Source: CAVQDV01 sp963711375 (GTDB lineage Bacteria > Pseudomonadota > Gammaproteobacteria > Coxiellales > Coxiellaceae). From it: DNA of 64,000 nucleotides. The notes under the pieces were generated by a model. That model saw nothing but the letters and a program-made list of their open reading frames with translations, did no database searches and had not been told where the DNA came from. The first letter of the stretch is position 1; the number at the start of each line of letters is the position of its first letter. The position numbers and the translations under genes are program-made. The stretch is taken from the NCBI GenBank assembly GCA_963711375.1, contig CAVQDV010000005.1, forward strand, positions 682,001-746,000. Reading direction: 5' to 3'. Below, one piece after another: positions 41,065 through 50,246 of the stretch.

Positions 41065-42864
41065 ATGTCAGAAACGATTCAACAGAAACTAACACAGTTA
41101 CGCGTCTTGATGAAAGAGCGTGGGCTTGATTTTTATTATGTCCCTTCCGGGGATGCGCATAATAATGAATATGTCCCCAAGCCCTGGCAACGTCGGGCCT
41201 GGATCAGTGGATTTACTGGCTCGGCTGGGAGCGCTCTGATTGGTCTTGAAAAGGCTTATTTATGGACCGATTCACGCTATTTTTTACAGGCCGAACAAGA
41301 ACTCGACAAGAACCTATTCGAATTAATGCCACAAATTCCAGGAAAACCCAGGCCAGATCAGTGGCTGCTTTCACAGAAATCCCCCCTTAAAATTGGGGTT
41401 GATCCGAAAGTGATGACGATTTTTGAAGCAGAGCGTTGGCAAAAAACACTCGCTGAAAATGGCAGTGCGTTAATTCCTATTTCGGATAATTTAATTGATC
41501 AGATTTGGGAAAATCAACCTCAGCTAGAAACCCATCCCCTCCTTCTTTTAGAAATGGAATATACGGGCGAGACGGCAACCTCGAAAATAAATAGAATTGC
41601 AGACGCCTTGAAGACCCTAGGCGTCAAAAATCATGTTATCAGTGCTCTAGATGCCATCGCCTGGTTATTTAATATCCGCGGAACGGATATTGAGTTTAAT
41701 CCTTTAGTTATTTCTTATGCGATTATTGAGGCTTCTAATCGCGAGAACACTATTGACGTCACCTTATACTTAAATACAGCAATATTAAGCGCTAGAGATA
41801 AAGAATATTTTTCTTCTCACCACGTTCAACTCAAATCTTATTCTGATTTTTCTGTCGATTTAGCAAAATTAAGCGGAAAAACACTCGTGGATCCTGCTCT
41901 TAGCAGTTTTTGGGTTTTGCATGAATTAAAAAATGCGGAGATTATTTTTCAAGCCTCACCTATTACCTTAATGAAAGCCTGCAAAAATCCTGTTGAGCAA
42001 AATGGTATGCGGGAAGCCCATCGCCGAGATGCGCTGGCGATGTGTCAATTTTTATATTGGCTGGAAAATAATTGGCAAGGCGCTACGGAAATTTCCGCTG
42101 CCGAAAAAGTGAATGCTTTTCGCAGAACCGATAAATATTGCCAGGATTTAAGTTTTACCACGATCAGCGGCTACGGTGATCATGGTGCTATTATTCATTA
42201 CAGCGTTGATGAAAACAGTAATCGAGCCTTGGGAAATGATTCTTTATATTTAGTGGATTCTGGCGGACAATATTTACAAGGTACCACAGACATTACCCGA
42301 ACCGTGCATCTTGGCACGCCAACCCAAACGCAGAAAAATCACTATACCATGGTGCTTAAAGGACATTTAGCCTTAGGGCGCGCAAAATTTCCGGCTGGAA
42401 CTACCGGGGACCAATTAAATGTACTCGCACATTATGCCCTCTGGCAGGAAGGACTTGATTTTGCGCATGGAACAGGCCACGGCGTGGGCTGCTATTTATG
42501 CGTGCACGAAGGTCCACAATCAATTTCCAGTTACCCCAGCGGAATTGCCTTGCAACCAGGCATGGCCGTAAGCAACGAACCAGGATTATATTTGCCTGGC
42601 GAATATGGCATTCGCATCGAAAATGTGTGCTTAATCACAGAGGCGATTTCTGCGGAAAAATCACTAACTGGCCATGGGCCTTTTTATCAATTAAGCGATT
42701 TAACTCTAGTGCCCTACGAGAAAAATTTAATCGAAATAAATAATTTATCCTCGCAAGAAATAAAATGGACAAACGAATATCATGCTCAAATTTATCAAAC
42801 ACTAGCGCCAGATCTCCCGAAGGAAGTGGCAGAATGGCTACATGAAAAAACCAAATCTCTTTAA
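41065..42864 (+). CDS. aminopeptidase P, three-domain (~600-residue) form
   Basis: 599 residues from the ATG at 41065; an ATG 18 bases upstream is in frame. Two creatinase-like N-terminal domains (~1-310) precede an M24 metallopeptidase domain. Metal ligands are visible as Asp in YLVDSGGQY and TTDITRT, His in GTGHGVGCYLCVHEGPQ, Glu in SNEPGLY and GIRIENVCL. It removes N-terminal residues ahead of proline. The three-domain form resembles eukaryotic cytosolic aminopeptidase P1 and is longer than E. coli PepP (441 residues). Divergent from ubiH. Confidence 0.92.
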   Translation: MSETIQQKLTQLRVLMKERGLDFYYVPSGDAHNNEYVPKPWQRRAWISGFTGSAGSALIGLEKAYLWTDSRYFLQAEQELDKNLFELMPQIPGKPRPDQWLLSQKSPLKIGVDPKVMTIFEAERWQKTLAENGSALIPISDNLIDQIWENQPQLETHPLLLLEMEYTGETATSKINRIADALKTLGVKNHVISALDAIAWLFNIRGTDIEFNPLVISYAIIEASNRENTIDVTLYLNTAILSARDKEYFSSHHVQLKSYSDFSVDLAKLSGKTLVDPALSSFWVLHELKNAEIIFQASPITLMKACKNPVEQNGMREAHRRDALAMCQFLYWLENNWQGATEISAAEKVNAFRRTDKYCQDLSFTTISGYGDHGAIIHYSVDENSNRALGNDSLYLVDSGGQYLQGTTDITRTVHLGTPTQTQKNHYTMVLKGHLALGRAKFPAGTTGDQLNVLAHYALWQEGLDFAHGTGHGVGCYLCVHEGPQSISSYPSGIALQPGMAVSNEPGLYLPGEYGIRIENVCLITEAISAEKSLTGHGPFYQLSDLTLVPYEKNLIEINNLSSQEIKWTNEYHAQIYQTLAPDLPKEVAEWLHEKTKSL

Positions 42865-42948
42865 AATTTTAATATTAACTTAAGTATTCTTCGGTTGTTT
42901 CCAGCCCACAAGGAAGTTACATTAATTTCAAATTTCAGACCTAACACC

Positions 42949-42977
42949 TTGACCTTTAAGGATTTAGGCACTATCTT
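42949..42977 (+). promoter_or_regulatory. putative sigma-70 promoter of the zapA operon
   Basis: TTGACC (42949-42954), 17 bases, TATCTT (42972-42977), about 58 bases before the first start codon. It is the best-spaced pair in the gap after the aminopeptidase gene. Confidence 0.5.
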
Positions 42978-43034
42978 AGTGTGGTGTGTCACGTAGTTGA
43001 CATACTTGATTGAAAAATCTACAAGGATGATGAA

Positions 43035-43238
43035 ATGGACGCCTCTCAACTGCCCCACTTAGAAGTATCGATCGATCAACTTTTAAATAGAATTGATCGG
43101 CTCAAATTTGAAAACCAAAGCTTACGTCATAAGATGGCCCAAAGCGCCCGTGAACGTTCACGACTTATTGAGCAAAAAAAACTTGCTGCCAACCAGGTAA
43201 AACTCATTATTAATCAATTAAGAGAATCGGTATTATGA
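43035..43238 (+). CDS. TIGR02449-family small coiled-coil protein
   Basis: 67 residues, one long predicted coiled coil (VSIDQLLNRIDRLKFENQSLRH...). Proteins of this family are encoded directly upstream of zapA in many gammaproteobacteria. AAGGATG precedes the ATG, and the stop overlaps the zapA start (ATGA). It probably works with ZapA in cell division, by context; a ZapB-like role is only a guess. Confidence 0.82.
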   Translation: MDASQLPHLEVSIDQLLNRIDRLKFENQSLRHKMAQSARERSRLIEQKKLAANQVKLIINQLRESVL

Positions 43239-43513
43239 ACGACAACCATTTGGTCACGGTAAACATCTTTGATCGTGATTACAAAATTAAGTGCCATCCA
43301 GAAGAAGCCCATCAGCTTGAAGAGGCCGCAAAAATTCTGGATGGGCAAATGCGCAAAACTCAACAAGGGGCGGTTACGATCAACGTAGAACGCCTTGCGG
43401 TAGTGACTGCCCTTAACATGTCTCACGAGCTTGCACGTCTGAAAATCCAGATCGAAAAGCTCTCTCACAAAATACGTAATGCCCTGGTGTCAGAGGAAGA
43501 AATAGCGGTATAA
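43235..43513 (+). CDS. zapA: cell division protein ZapA
   Basis: 92 residues with the family pattern VTVNIFDRDYKIKCHPEE near the N-terminus and VERLAVVTALNMSHEL in the middle, then a coiled coil. ZapA binds FtsZ and stabilises the Z ring. It is followed by 6S RNA and ygfA, as in E. coli and most gammaproteobacteria. The TAA stop lies inside the TATAAT of a putative 6S RNA promoter. Confidence 0.93.
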   Translation: MNDNHLVTVNIFDRDYKIKCHPEEAHQLEEAAKILDGQMRKTQQGAVTINVERLAVVTALNMSHELARLKIQIEKLSHKIRNALVSEEEIAV

Positions 43514-43517
43514 TCGG

Positions 43518-43704
43518 GTCGTCCTCTGCGAGAATAAGTAGGCTACGTGTATTTGAACCGATACTTACACGATAGGGATTCTAGTTCAGCTACTGGTGTG
43601 CAAACTCAACGTTTTACGTGTGGGGAGCCTAAAGGTAGCAACGTGATTCCCACTTGAACCATTGGGTTCTTCAACATTGGTCTGCTCTTTTTCCAGAGGA
43701 TCTA
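43518..43704 (+). ncRNA. ssrS: 6S RNA
   Basis: Located between zapA and ygfA, the canonical place. The ends pair (CCTCTGCGAGAA at the 5' end and TTTTTCCAGAGG at the 3' end), and the 3' half carries the conserved CTTGAACCATTGGGTTCTTC hairpin. The RNA mimics an open promoter and sequesters sigma-70 RNA polymerase. A TATAAT lies at 43509-43514 just upstream. Ends are approximate to a few bases. Confidence 0.9.
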
Positions 43705-43718
43705 TTTTAAGGAAGATC

Positions 43719-44312
43719 ATGTTTTACAAGCCTGAATTTCGTCGACCCATTCGTGAAAGACGCCAAGAGCTTACCGACATTAGCATTACTCAAGCCAGTA
43801 AACGCGTTGCAGCTCAATTAATTTATTTTCACCCACTTCAAGATGCCAAAAATATTGGGCACTATATGCCAACCGAAGGCGAAATTGATTCAAAATTTAT
43901 TCTCGATTGCGAGCCATTCCGCAATAAGCATTTTTACTTGCCAGTACTCTCTCCGGATAAAACTTTAGTATTTTTCCCCCATTCCTTAAATGAGCCCTTG
44001 GTAGAAAATAAATTTTCAATTTTAGAGCCTAATATTGAAGGGAAGAAAAACTTTGACTGGAAAAATCTCGATATTATTTTTATTCCTGTCGTCGTTTTTG
44101 ATAAAAATTGTAATCGGATAGGGCGGGGTGCTGGCTATTATGATCGCACCCTCGCTACCCTTAATAATGCCAAAAAACCACTATTAATTGGCCTTGCTTA
44201 CGAATTTCAGAAAATTGAAAATATCGAGCCGCAACCCTGGGATATTCCCATGGATTTCGTCGTTACCGAAAACGAAATTTACGAACGTCGACGGCCGCGC
44301 CCTACCAGATAA
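43719..44312 (+). CDS. ygfA: 5-formyltetrahydrofolate cyclo-ligase family protein
   Basis: 197 residues from the ATG at 43719, with AAGGAAG upstream; the frame extends 57 bases further but into 6S RNA. The ATP/Mg and substrate motif is IGRGAGYYDRTLA (the family GxGxGYYDR), with YMPTEGEIDSKFIL earlier. It converts 5-formyl-THF to 5,10-methenyl-THF. Cotranscription with 6S RNA is usual in this lineage. Its last 34 bases overlap the convergent membrane-protein gene. Confidence 0.9.
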   Translation: MFYKPEFRRPIRERRQELTDISITQASKRVAAQLIYFHPLQDAKNIGHYMPTEGEIDSKFILDCEPFRNKHFYLPVLSPDKTLVFFPHSLNEPLVENKFSILEPNIEGKKNFDWKNLDIIFIPVVVFDKNCNRIGRGAGYYDRTLATLNNAKKPLLIGLAYEFQKIENIEPQPWDIPMDFVVTENEIYERRRPRPTR

Positions 44313-44629
44313 GCTAGCACGAATAAAATAATTAATAATGGAGCAAGCAGTGGGAATAAAAACGGAAACAGTACAAGGGCGAACACGGCCCAGGCGAGAA
44401 CAAACAGCGCAATTAATCCAATAAAAATCCCAGGCAATAAAAATAATAATAAAACACCTAAAGACACAAGGACTACTGAAACCACTATAACGGCCCATAG
44501 CCCCAAGGTAAGCACGATGCCCACCCCTAATAGCGGAAAAATAATATGCCAAGCCAATACAATGACCACTATCGCAAAAATAGCGAATATCACTGGAAAA
44601 ATTATGCCTCTTTTACTTCTTTCATTCAT
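44279..44629 (-). CDS. small hydrophobic membrane protein
   Basis: 116 residues with GAGGAG well placed before the ATG at 44629. Three or four hydrophobic helices rich in Val, Leu, Ile and Phe fill nearly the whole chain, which ends in a basic GRGRRRS. No family is recognised. Its 3' end overlaps ygfA by 34 bases on the opposite strand. The strong ribosome site and continuous hydrophobicity make it more likely a gene than a shadow, but the function is unknown. Confidence 0.6.
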   Translation of the reverse strand: MNERSKRGIIFPVIFAIFAIVVIVLAWHIIFPLLGVGIVLTLGLWAVIVVSVVLVSLGVLLLFLLPGIFIGLIALFVLAWAVFALVLFPFLFPLLAPLLIILFVLAYLVGRGRRRS

Positions 44630-44823
44630 GTTTTAACTCCTCTCACTCTTAGTTATTATAGCCTATAAAAAGTAGCACAACAGGTACTCGGGTTTCCACG
44701 TTATAAGTTCTTGCATTTTCAACGAGTAAGGGCTGAGATTCAAGCAGAATTTCAACTTGACTTTGATCAACATATATCCTAGGATCGCGTCTCAATAATA
44801 ACTTATACGAGATGGGGAAAAAA

Positions 44824-45810
44824 ATGCGCAGCGATAGTTTTAATCCGGGTACTGTCAACAACCGAGCTGTTCTACAAGGTCAAGAAAAGAAGGACAGAGT
44901 CATCCACTTTTTTTTAAGTAAAAAAATATCTGAAAATATTGATTTCCCCTCTCTTAATGAATTTATTTCAGAAAATTATAAGTCCGAAACAACTCCAGAA
45001 AAGATTTATTTTCACTCGGGTAATACTTCCGAAGCTGAAGCTAAAAGTATAGCCGCCTCGCTCAACTCTTCGGAACTTAACTCTTGCTTTAGCGCTTCTG
45101 ATGGGGTAGATATAGCAGAAAAGTTTACCCATTTTGCCAATGGAAAAATTTCTATTCAGGTCAGCTTTGACCCAAAAGATAAAATCAGTATCAAAAATAC
45201 AGTTATTATCCATCAAAAAGGGAATCCAGATAATCTTCCTAGCAATAACCAAACTTTTGAATTAAACATCGCAGGAAACAACACCGAAGGACTTGACATA
45301 TTTACTCATGGCGGCTATATGATTGCGCCTAAATACCATAAAAATTTATCTCCTATTAATGCGTACAAAAGTGATGTAATTTTCGCTGGTGGTTATGTAC
45401 TAATGCAAAGAGCCGAATTCAAAAGCGCGTGTTTTCATTTTGAGAATCTTGTGGCTAAGGCCAACTCAGACAATTCCGGGATAGACCTTGAGAATGCTCA
45501 TGTGTTTAATTTCGAAATGATTAGTAGGGTAAACAAAGCTTGCGCTGAAAAAGACGACCTGAATCTAACACTAGTAATGGATGATGTTCGAATTCTTCGC
45601 CCCGGAGAAAAAACACCCTCTAATATCGTTTCTCGAAGAAGAATTAATGTTTCGTACTCCGAAGAAGATTCTAATATAATGTCTCGCCGCCCTCAAGTAA
45701 TAATCGCAGCCAGAAGGGAACCTAATTCAGGGGCTTTTTTTGCTAATCCAAAAGATGGTTCCGATGATCAGGGCTATGTAATATCTACTTTTGAAGTTAA
45801 AAATAAATGA
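44824..45810 (+). CDS. orphan protein, effector candidate
   Basis: 328 residues from the ATG at 44824 (MRSDSFNPG), preferred because TGGGGAAAAAA places a Shine-Dalgarno in front of it; an ATG 12 bases earlier is in frame. The protein is soluble without a signal peptide, and beta-rich in the middle (KISIQVSFDPKDKISIKNTVII, GGYMIAPKYHK). No family or motif is recognised. A TTGACT/TAGGAT pair with 17-base spacing lies about 50 bases upstream. Evidence for an effector is only its orphan nature, MR start and position in the run of similar genes. Confidence 0.72.
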   Translation: MRSDSFNPGTVNNRAVLQGQEKKDRVIHFFLSKKISENIDFPSLNEFISENYKSETTPEKIYFHSGNTSEAEAKSIAASLNSSELNSCFSASDGVDIAEKFTHFANGKISIQVSFDPKDKISIKNTVIIHQKGNPDNLPSNNQTFELNIAGNNTEGLDIFTHGGYMIAPKYHKNLSPINAYKSDVIFAGGYVLMQRAEFKSACFHFENLVAKANSDNSGIDLENAHVFNFEMISRVNKACAEKDDLNLTLVMDDVRILRPGEKTPSNIVSRRRINVSYSEEDSNIMSRRPQVIIAARREPNSGAFFANPKDGSDDQGYVISTFEVKNK

Positions 45811-45913
45811 AATTAAATTATCAAAATCGCATGCCATCTTAACCTTAATGGATTACGCTAACTGATCTCAGTGAAATCGAGCTCAATAACTTGGCCTCAG
45901 AATGGATTTTCGC

Positions 45914-45940
45914 ACAGTTCCCGCTAAAGCGGGAACTCCT
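45914..45940. repeat. dispersed palindrome, copy near 45.9 kb
   Basis: GTTCCCGCTAAAGCGGGAAC at its core (45917-45936), a perfect 8-bp stem with four-base loop plus AG/CT flanks. It sits in the gap between two convergent orphan genes and may terminate both. Confidence 0.7.
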
Positions 45941-45981
45941 GATATTCAAACAGATTTTGGACGGGCTGTTAAAAACACTAA

Positions 45982-47826
45982 TTATAATTCAAAGTGTTCA
46001 TCTGAAGCACTTTCTTCAGAAGTAAACTGAGATTGTCCAAATCGCTCTTTCATTTTTTTTATTGCGCTTTTTGGTGCAAAAAAGTTTGATAAAGAATTAA
46101 TAGGCTCCTTCGGCAACACGCTTCCAATTCTAGTAACAGCTTTATTTGTTTCCATAAAATTATCACCATTTTGGATTGATGAATATATTCTTTCGCAATA
46201 GGTGCGATCACCTGGGTTGGGATCAACCCAAAAAGTGGCCTTGTTTTTGCTTAGCAACGTTTGTTGTTCCTCAGAACAATCTTCAAATTTAATAATACAA
46301 GGTAGCGGAAGCAGGCTGAATTTCCTGGAAGATAAGAGGCCAAGTAAGAGATGTGGCTGTAAAGTTAAAAATTTCCCTAAGGCTAGTAAATGAGTTGCCC
46401 CTGTTATTACGACAATAATATCCTTGGGCTTGCTAGACGCAAGTAGTTTTTCGAGTGTGATCATCATCGCCCGTTCGAAACTTTCGTACTGGAATGAAAA
46501 AGAAAAGTTTTCCACGACTTTTAGAACCATCCCAGGGAGTAGGATTCTAATAGAGCTGTCTTTTGGATCAAGATGAGTAGCCAGTATTTTTTCTTGTTCA
46601 GCACTTAAGGGAGGCGCCATCCCAAAAGAAGTCGTAAAGTTAAAACCATAAGAGCTAATGGCATGCATACTGCAAAGAGCCCTAGTGCCAACGGTAGTAA
46701 AACTTGGTGGAGGATTAAAACAATCACGTTCTAGAATTTTCACTAGTGAATTTTTCGGATCTTGGAAGCCTTTTAATGCCTCCTCCATATTCAGAGCCTC
46801 ATTAACGACCTCTCGATTCTGACTGCGAATTTGATTGAGCTCATAAATAAATTTTATTGATCCTGAATTTTCGGGATGCGCCAGTGTCCATTGCTTTAAA
46901 ATATTAAATATTGCCATTTTTTGATAGAAAGACTCCCCATGGTTCTCACCGAGAACGACCACTTTAGGTTGATCCGTGGGCTTCTCCAAAAAGGGGTGAA
47001 TGACATTCAGACTTTCCTCTATCGCTAATTCCATTGCTGCGTTGTGAGGCTCACCAAGCTCGGCACTTCCCTGTAAAAATTCCGGCATTTCCGAATAAAA
47101 ATGGGCTTGGGTAGATGTAGCCATTGCGAGAGGAAGCAAATTACAATTAGAGACAAAGGCATGAATTGAGCTTAAAAGGCTTGAGGAAGCGTTATTCTCG
47201 AAGGCCATATTCTTTGTTAAAATATTTTTCGAGTGCATTTGAATCAAGCAAAAAGAAAAAAACCCGAACAATAAAATGTTTCGGGTAGAAATAAGATTTT
47301 CTTCTTGCAGCTCATTTTCAATTTCTTTTTTGCATTCAGGGGGAATTTGTTGACCAATTTTAAAAATAATGTCGTCTTTATTTCCAGAATGATGAGCTTT
47401 GATAATCGACCGATAATGCGTTTTGTGTTCACGCTTTTGCCGCTCAGCGGCTACTTCAGTACAGTAGTAGTAAGCCCTTACTTTTAACTCTAAAAAAAGC
47501 TTCTTGTTGATTAATCCACGGTTTTTTGCGAGGTTCAAAGATTTTAAAAATTTTTCAATGGAAGGAGCGGTCTGGCTTCCCCAGCTTGAAATAAAATTTT
47601 CGGGAATTAGATAATCTGCAACGAAAAAGCATTTTTCGCCAAGACTCATGTGGGGATTAAGGGCCCATTGCTGCTTAAAAATGTCGCGCAAGAGTTCCAC
47701 TTGATCAGCGCTGAGTTTACTTAGGGGCTTATCTCGAAGAAAAGTTGTTTCTGGGGTAGGGAGAGCAGCACGGTAAGAAAATAATGTTTCCAAAATGAAT
47801 TCCAAAGGACGGGTAAACAAACGCAT
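45982..47826 (-). CDS. TIKI/EreA/ChaN-like orphan protein, effector candidate
   Basis: 614 residues from the ATG at 47826, behind AGAGGTGATT; an in-frame GTG falls inside that site. Around residues 290-500 the sequence has VVVLGENHGESFYQ, then IYELNQIR, then VVITGATHLLALGKFL. The order GExH ... E ... GAxHL is that of the TIKI/TraB-ChaN-erythromycin esterase superfamily, which includes metalloproteases and the C-terminal part of Pasteurella toxin. One hydrophobic stretch (NILLFGFFSFCLIQMH, ~205) may be a membrane helix. The C-terminus, TSEESASDEHFEL, is Glu-rich with hydrophobic end residues, as in many Dot/Icm substrates. Enzyme activity is inference. Confidence 0.75.
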   Translation of the reverse strand: MRLFTRPLEFILETLFSYRAALPTPETTFLRDKPLSKLSADQVELLRDIFKQQWALNPHMSLGEKCFFVADYLIPENFISSWGSQTAPSIEKFLKSLNLAKNRGLINKKLFLELKVRAYYYCTEVAAERQKREHKTHYRSIIKAHHSGNKDDIIFKIGQQIPPECKKEIENELQEENLISTRNILLFGFFSFCLIQMHSKNILTKNMAFENNASSSLLSSIHAFVSNCNLLPLAMATSTQAHFYSEMPEFLQGSAELGEPHNAAMELAIEESLNVIHPFLEKPTDQPKVVVLGENHGESFYQKMAIFNILKQWTLAHPENSGSIKFIYELNQIRSQNREVVNEALNMEEALKGFQDPKNSLVKILERDCFNPPPSFTTVGTRALCSMHAISSYGFNFTTSFGMAPPLSAEQEKILATHLDPKDSSIRILLPGMVLKVVENFSFSFQYESFERAMMITLEKLLASSKPKDIIVVITGATHLLALGKFLTLQPHLLLGLLSSRKFSLLPLPCIIKFEDCSEEQQTLLSKNKATFWVDPNPGDRTYCERIYSSIQNGDNFMETNKAVTRIGSVLPKEPINSLSNFFAPKSAIKKMKERFGQSQFTSEESASDEHFEL

Positions 47827-47875
47827 AATCACCTCTAGTAACGTTAAAAATGAACATCAAATTAGGTATACCAGC

Positions 47876-47903
47876 AGCAATTCCCGCTAAAACGAAAATT
47901 GCT
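47876..47903. repeat. degenerate dispersed palindrome
   Basis: AGCAATT...AATTGCT flank a damaged core (CCCGCTAAAACGAA) of the GTTCCCGCTAAAGCGGGAAC family. It lies in the 90-base gap between two minus-strand orphan genes. Confidence 0.55.
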
Positions 47904-47916
47904 GAATTTCAAGCTT

Positions 47917-49158
47917 TTATTTTTTAAATAAAAAACTGTTTGAGCTGATACCACCTTCTGCTTCTTGATCCAAGACAATGAGTGCGTCCAAATTGTATAG
48001 AATAGTTGACACCTCTTTTCTAACCATTTCCAAGTTACTACTTATTTTTTTAAGTCTCCGCTCTTGTTTTGCAGCCTCGTTATTGTTCGCATTATGATTA
48101 CCTGAGAAAAAAGAACAGCCATCAATTTCTCTAGAATACTTTAATTTAGCAAAATCCAGTATCAGGCTATTCAGTGTAGTTGGTTCCTCGAGGTCCACAG
48201 ATCTTTCCCGTTTGTGCCTCGATGAATTATTGCCTTCTGTCTGTGACGATTGCGGATTTTGAATATCCTTCGGACCTTCCACAGAAACAATTGGAGGAGC
48301 ACTACTTATAACTGGAGCATTCTCTAAACCTAAATTAGAATTATTATTGGCTTCTGGGAAAAGGCGAATATTATTTTTAGAGATTAAACGATCATTAAAT
48401 AAAACCTGAATTTCTTTAACTTGCTGATGGGGAATGCGATCTAAACGTCCAAATTCTTGTTGCCGCCAGCTATGTCCCGCAAGAAAATCAAGTGCCTCGC
48501 TGCGTAAGTTAAGCAATGCCTCTAATTGATCCTGAGTTAAAATTCGAGCAATTATGTCTCTTATAATCAATTTTTTTTGATCATTTAATTGATTATAAAC
48601 AAGGCAATCTTTTCCTTCATTTTGTGCAATTTTTTGGAAGTTCTCAATAAGAATATTCGCCGTTAATTCGGACTCTTTGAGTTTAATCGTACGATAACTT
48701 ATTACTGCTCGAATAAAATACTGAGATGAGCTTAATAAAGCCCTAATATTTTTCCATTCTTTATATTGGATAGAATAGTAATTAGCCACATTATAAAATG
48801 CTTCACCATGGCAGTCACTTAAATAGTGTTTGAGTCGCAAAATTCTTTCTACAAATGGAAGAGCTTTTTTCCTAGACTTAAAGTTCAGCTGCATTCCTAT
48901 CATTTTACCTATTACCTCTACGTAAAGGGAGATAATTTCTTTGTTATCATCGGTCTGCTGAACGGGTTTTTTTTTACCTTTTCCTTTTTTTACAAAAATT
49001 TGCTCTTGCATGCTGGCTTTAAGCTCCCGATATAGTCCGAAGGCATTTTTATAAAGCTGATCAACCTCGGCATTTTTTTGTTGAGCGAAATCGGCCTCCC
49101 ACCCCGCTGCGTTAGCAACTTGAAATTTTTTACATAAACTTTCATATGTATCTCTCAT
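47917..49158 (-). CDS. orphan helical protein, effector candidate
   Basis: 413 residues from the ATG at 49158 (MRDTYESLCKKF), with GGGAGAT directly upstream; the frame is open 84 bases further but without a ribosome site. Mostly helical and charged, with a basic patch (KKGKGKKKPV) near residue 60 and an Asn/Ser/Pro-rich linker at ~275-320. A C-terminal helical region follows, ending NSFLFKK. Short stretches such as NVANYYSIQYKEWKNIRALL and the overall style recall the giant protein, but no family is recognised. Weak PmrA-like half-sites lie at 49254-49273. Confidence 0.75.
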   Translation of the reverse strand: MRDTYESLCKKFQVANAAGWEADFAQQKNAEVDQLYKNAFGLYRELKASMQEQIFVKKGKGKKKPVQQTDDNKEIISLYVEVIGKMIGMQLNFKSRKKALPFVERILRLKHYLSDCHGEAFYNVANYYSIQYKEWKNIRALLSSSQYFIRAVISYRTIKLKESELTANILIENFQKIAQNEGKDCLVYNQLNDQKKLIIRDIIARILTQDQLEALLNLRSEALDFLAGHSWRQQEFGRLDRIPHQQVKEIQVLFNDRLISKNNIRLFPEANNNSNLGLENAPVISSAPPIVSVEGPKDIQNPQSSQTEGNNSSRHKRERSVDLEEPTTLNSLILDFAKLKYSREIDGCSFFSGNHNANNNEAAKQERRLKKISSNLEMVRKEVSTILYNLDALIVLDQEAEGGISSNSFLFKK

Positions 49159-49253
49159 TTTTATCTCCCAGAAATTGCATTTTAAAAAATTGAACAGCTT
49201 AGAAATGGGTTTAATTTGAACACCCCTCTTGTCTGTTGTCAATAAAAATTAGG

Positions 49254-49273
49254 CACCTTAAGAGAAACTTAAA
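49254..49273 (-). promoter_or_regulatory. weak PmrA-like direct repeat
   Basis: On the minus strand TTTAAGTTT-CT-CTTAAGGTG, then seven bases and TTTATT. The TTAA cores are 11 bases apart as in PmrA boxes, but the outer bases fit poorly. A separate TTGACA lies just downstream. Confidence 0.3.
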
Positions 49274-49410
49274 TGCTGATTAATATTATGTAAACAATTA
49301 TGGATACCAGCTCAAACAGGTGTAGAATTTTTGTTTCAAAAATAAAAACTTACAATAAAATTTCTGTGATACTGTAACAATTCAGTCATAAAAAAAAGGG
49401 GACAAGTTTT

Positions 49411-50172
49411 TTAAAAAACTTTTCCACCATCAACCGATATTTCTGTTCCATTGATATGAAAAGCATCATCAGATAAGAGCAGTGCCACTGTTCCGGCAAC
49501 ATATTCCGCGCTTACCAATTTGCTTTCACCTAAGGGTATGAGTGTTTTCAAAAGTATGGGATTTGAGCCTTCTGGAACTTTAAACGTATTGGCTAAATCA
49601 CTTTCAATGCTGCCTGGAAGCACACAATTTGCATGTAGACCTTGCAAAAAATATTCAATAAAAAGAGAACGAGTAAATGATTTGATACCGCCTTTTGAAG
49701 CCGCATACGCCGACATCCAAGGATGAGGTTGGTCAATAGCAATAGACGAAGTATTCACTAAATAACTGCATGAGTTTTTCAATAAATGCGGTAAAGCATG
49801 CCTATTCACATTAAAGGTGCCCGTGAGGTTGATCGAAATAACTTCATTCCACTGTTCTAGCGTCATTTCATGCGTATTATAACAACGCAAAATTCCTGCA
49901 TTATGACTTAATGACTGAATTCCCCCTAATTCAAATACAAGCTTATTTATGGTCTCTTGTGTTTCCTCAAAAGAACTGACATCACATTGGGCATAAACAG
50001 TTTTATTCTGATATTTTGATTGAATTTCTTCAGCTAATAGTTTGAGTTTTTCTTTATTAATATCCAATAGCGCTAAATTTGCGCCTTCTTCTGCAACACG
50101 AAAAGCCGTGGCACGACCAATACCTGACGCAGCCCCGGTTATCATCACATTTTTATTTGAAAATCGTTTCAT
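49411..50172 (-). CDS. short-chain dehydrogenase/reductase
   Basis: 253 residues from the ATG at 50172, with GAGGTCTTT upstream. The coenzyme motif is MITGAASGIGRA, followed by LSHNAGIL, the catalytic Ser in LVNTSSIA and YAASKGG (Tyr/Lys), and the C-terminal SVDGGKVF, so all classical SDR residues are present. The preference for NAD or NADP and the substrate are not evident. The gene stands alone between orphan genes and pbpC. Confidence 0.9.
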   Translation of the reverse strand: MKRFSNKNVMITGAASGIGRATAFRVAEEGANLALLDINKEKLKLLAEEIQSKYQNKTVYAQCDVSSFEETQETINKLVFELGGIQSLSHNAGILRCYNTHEMTLEQWNEVISINLTGTFNVNRHALPHLLKNSCSYLVNTSSIAIDQPHPWMSAYAASKGGIKSFTRSLFIEYFLQGLHANCVLPGSIESDLANTFKVPEGSNPILLKTLIPLGESKLVSAEYVAGTVALLLSDDAFHINGTEISVDGGKVF

Positions 50173-50246
50173 AAAGACCTCAATATCGCGAGCACCGATT
50201 TTTGCATGTTCTGAGAAATATAACAAACCTTTTGAACATCCTTACA

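Noticed and set aside
47827..47916. PmrA box before the TIKI-like gene
   Set aside because: No pair of TTAA cores at the right distance; only a possible TATACC.
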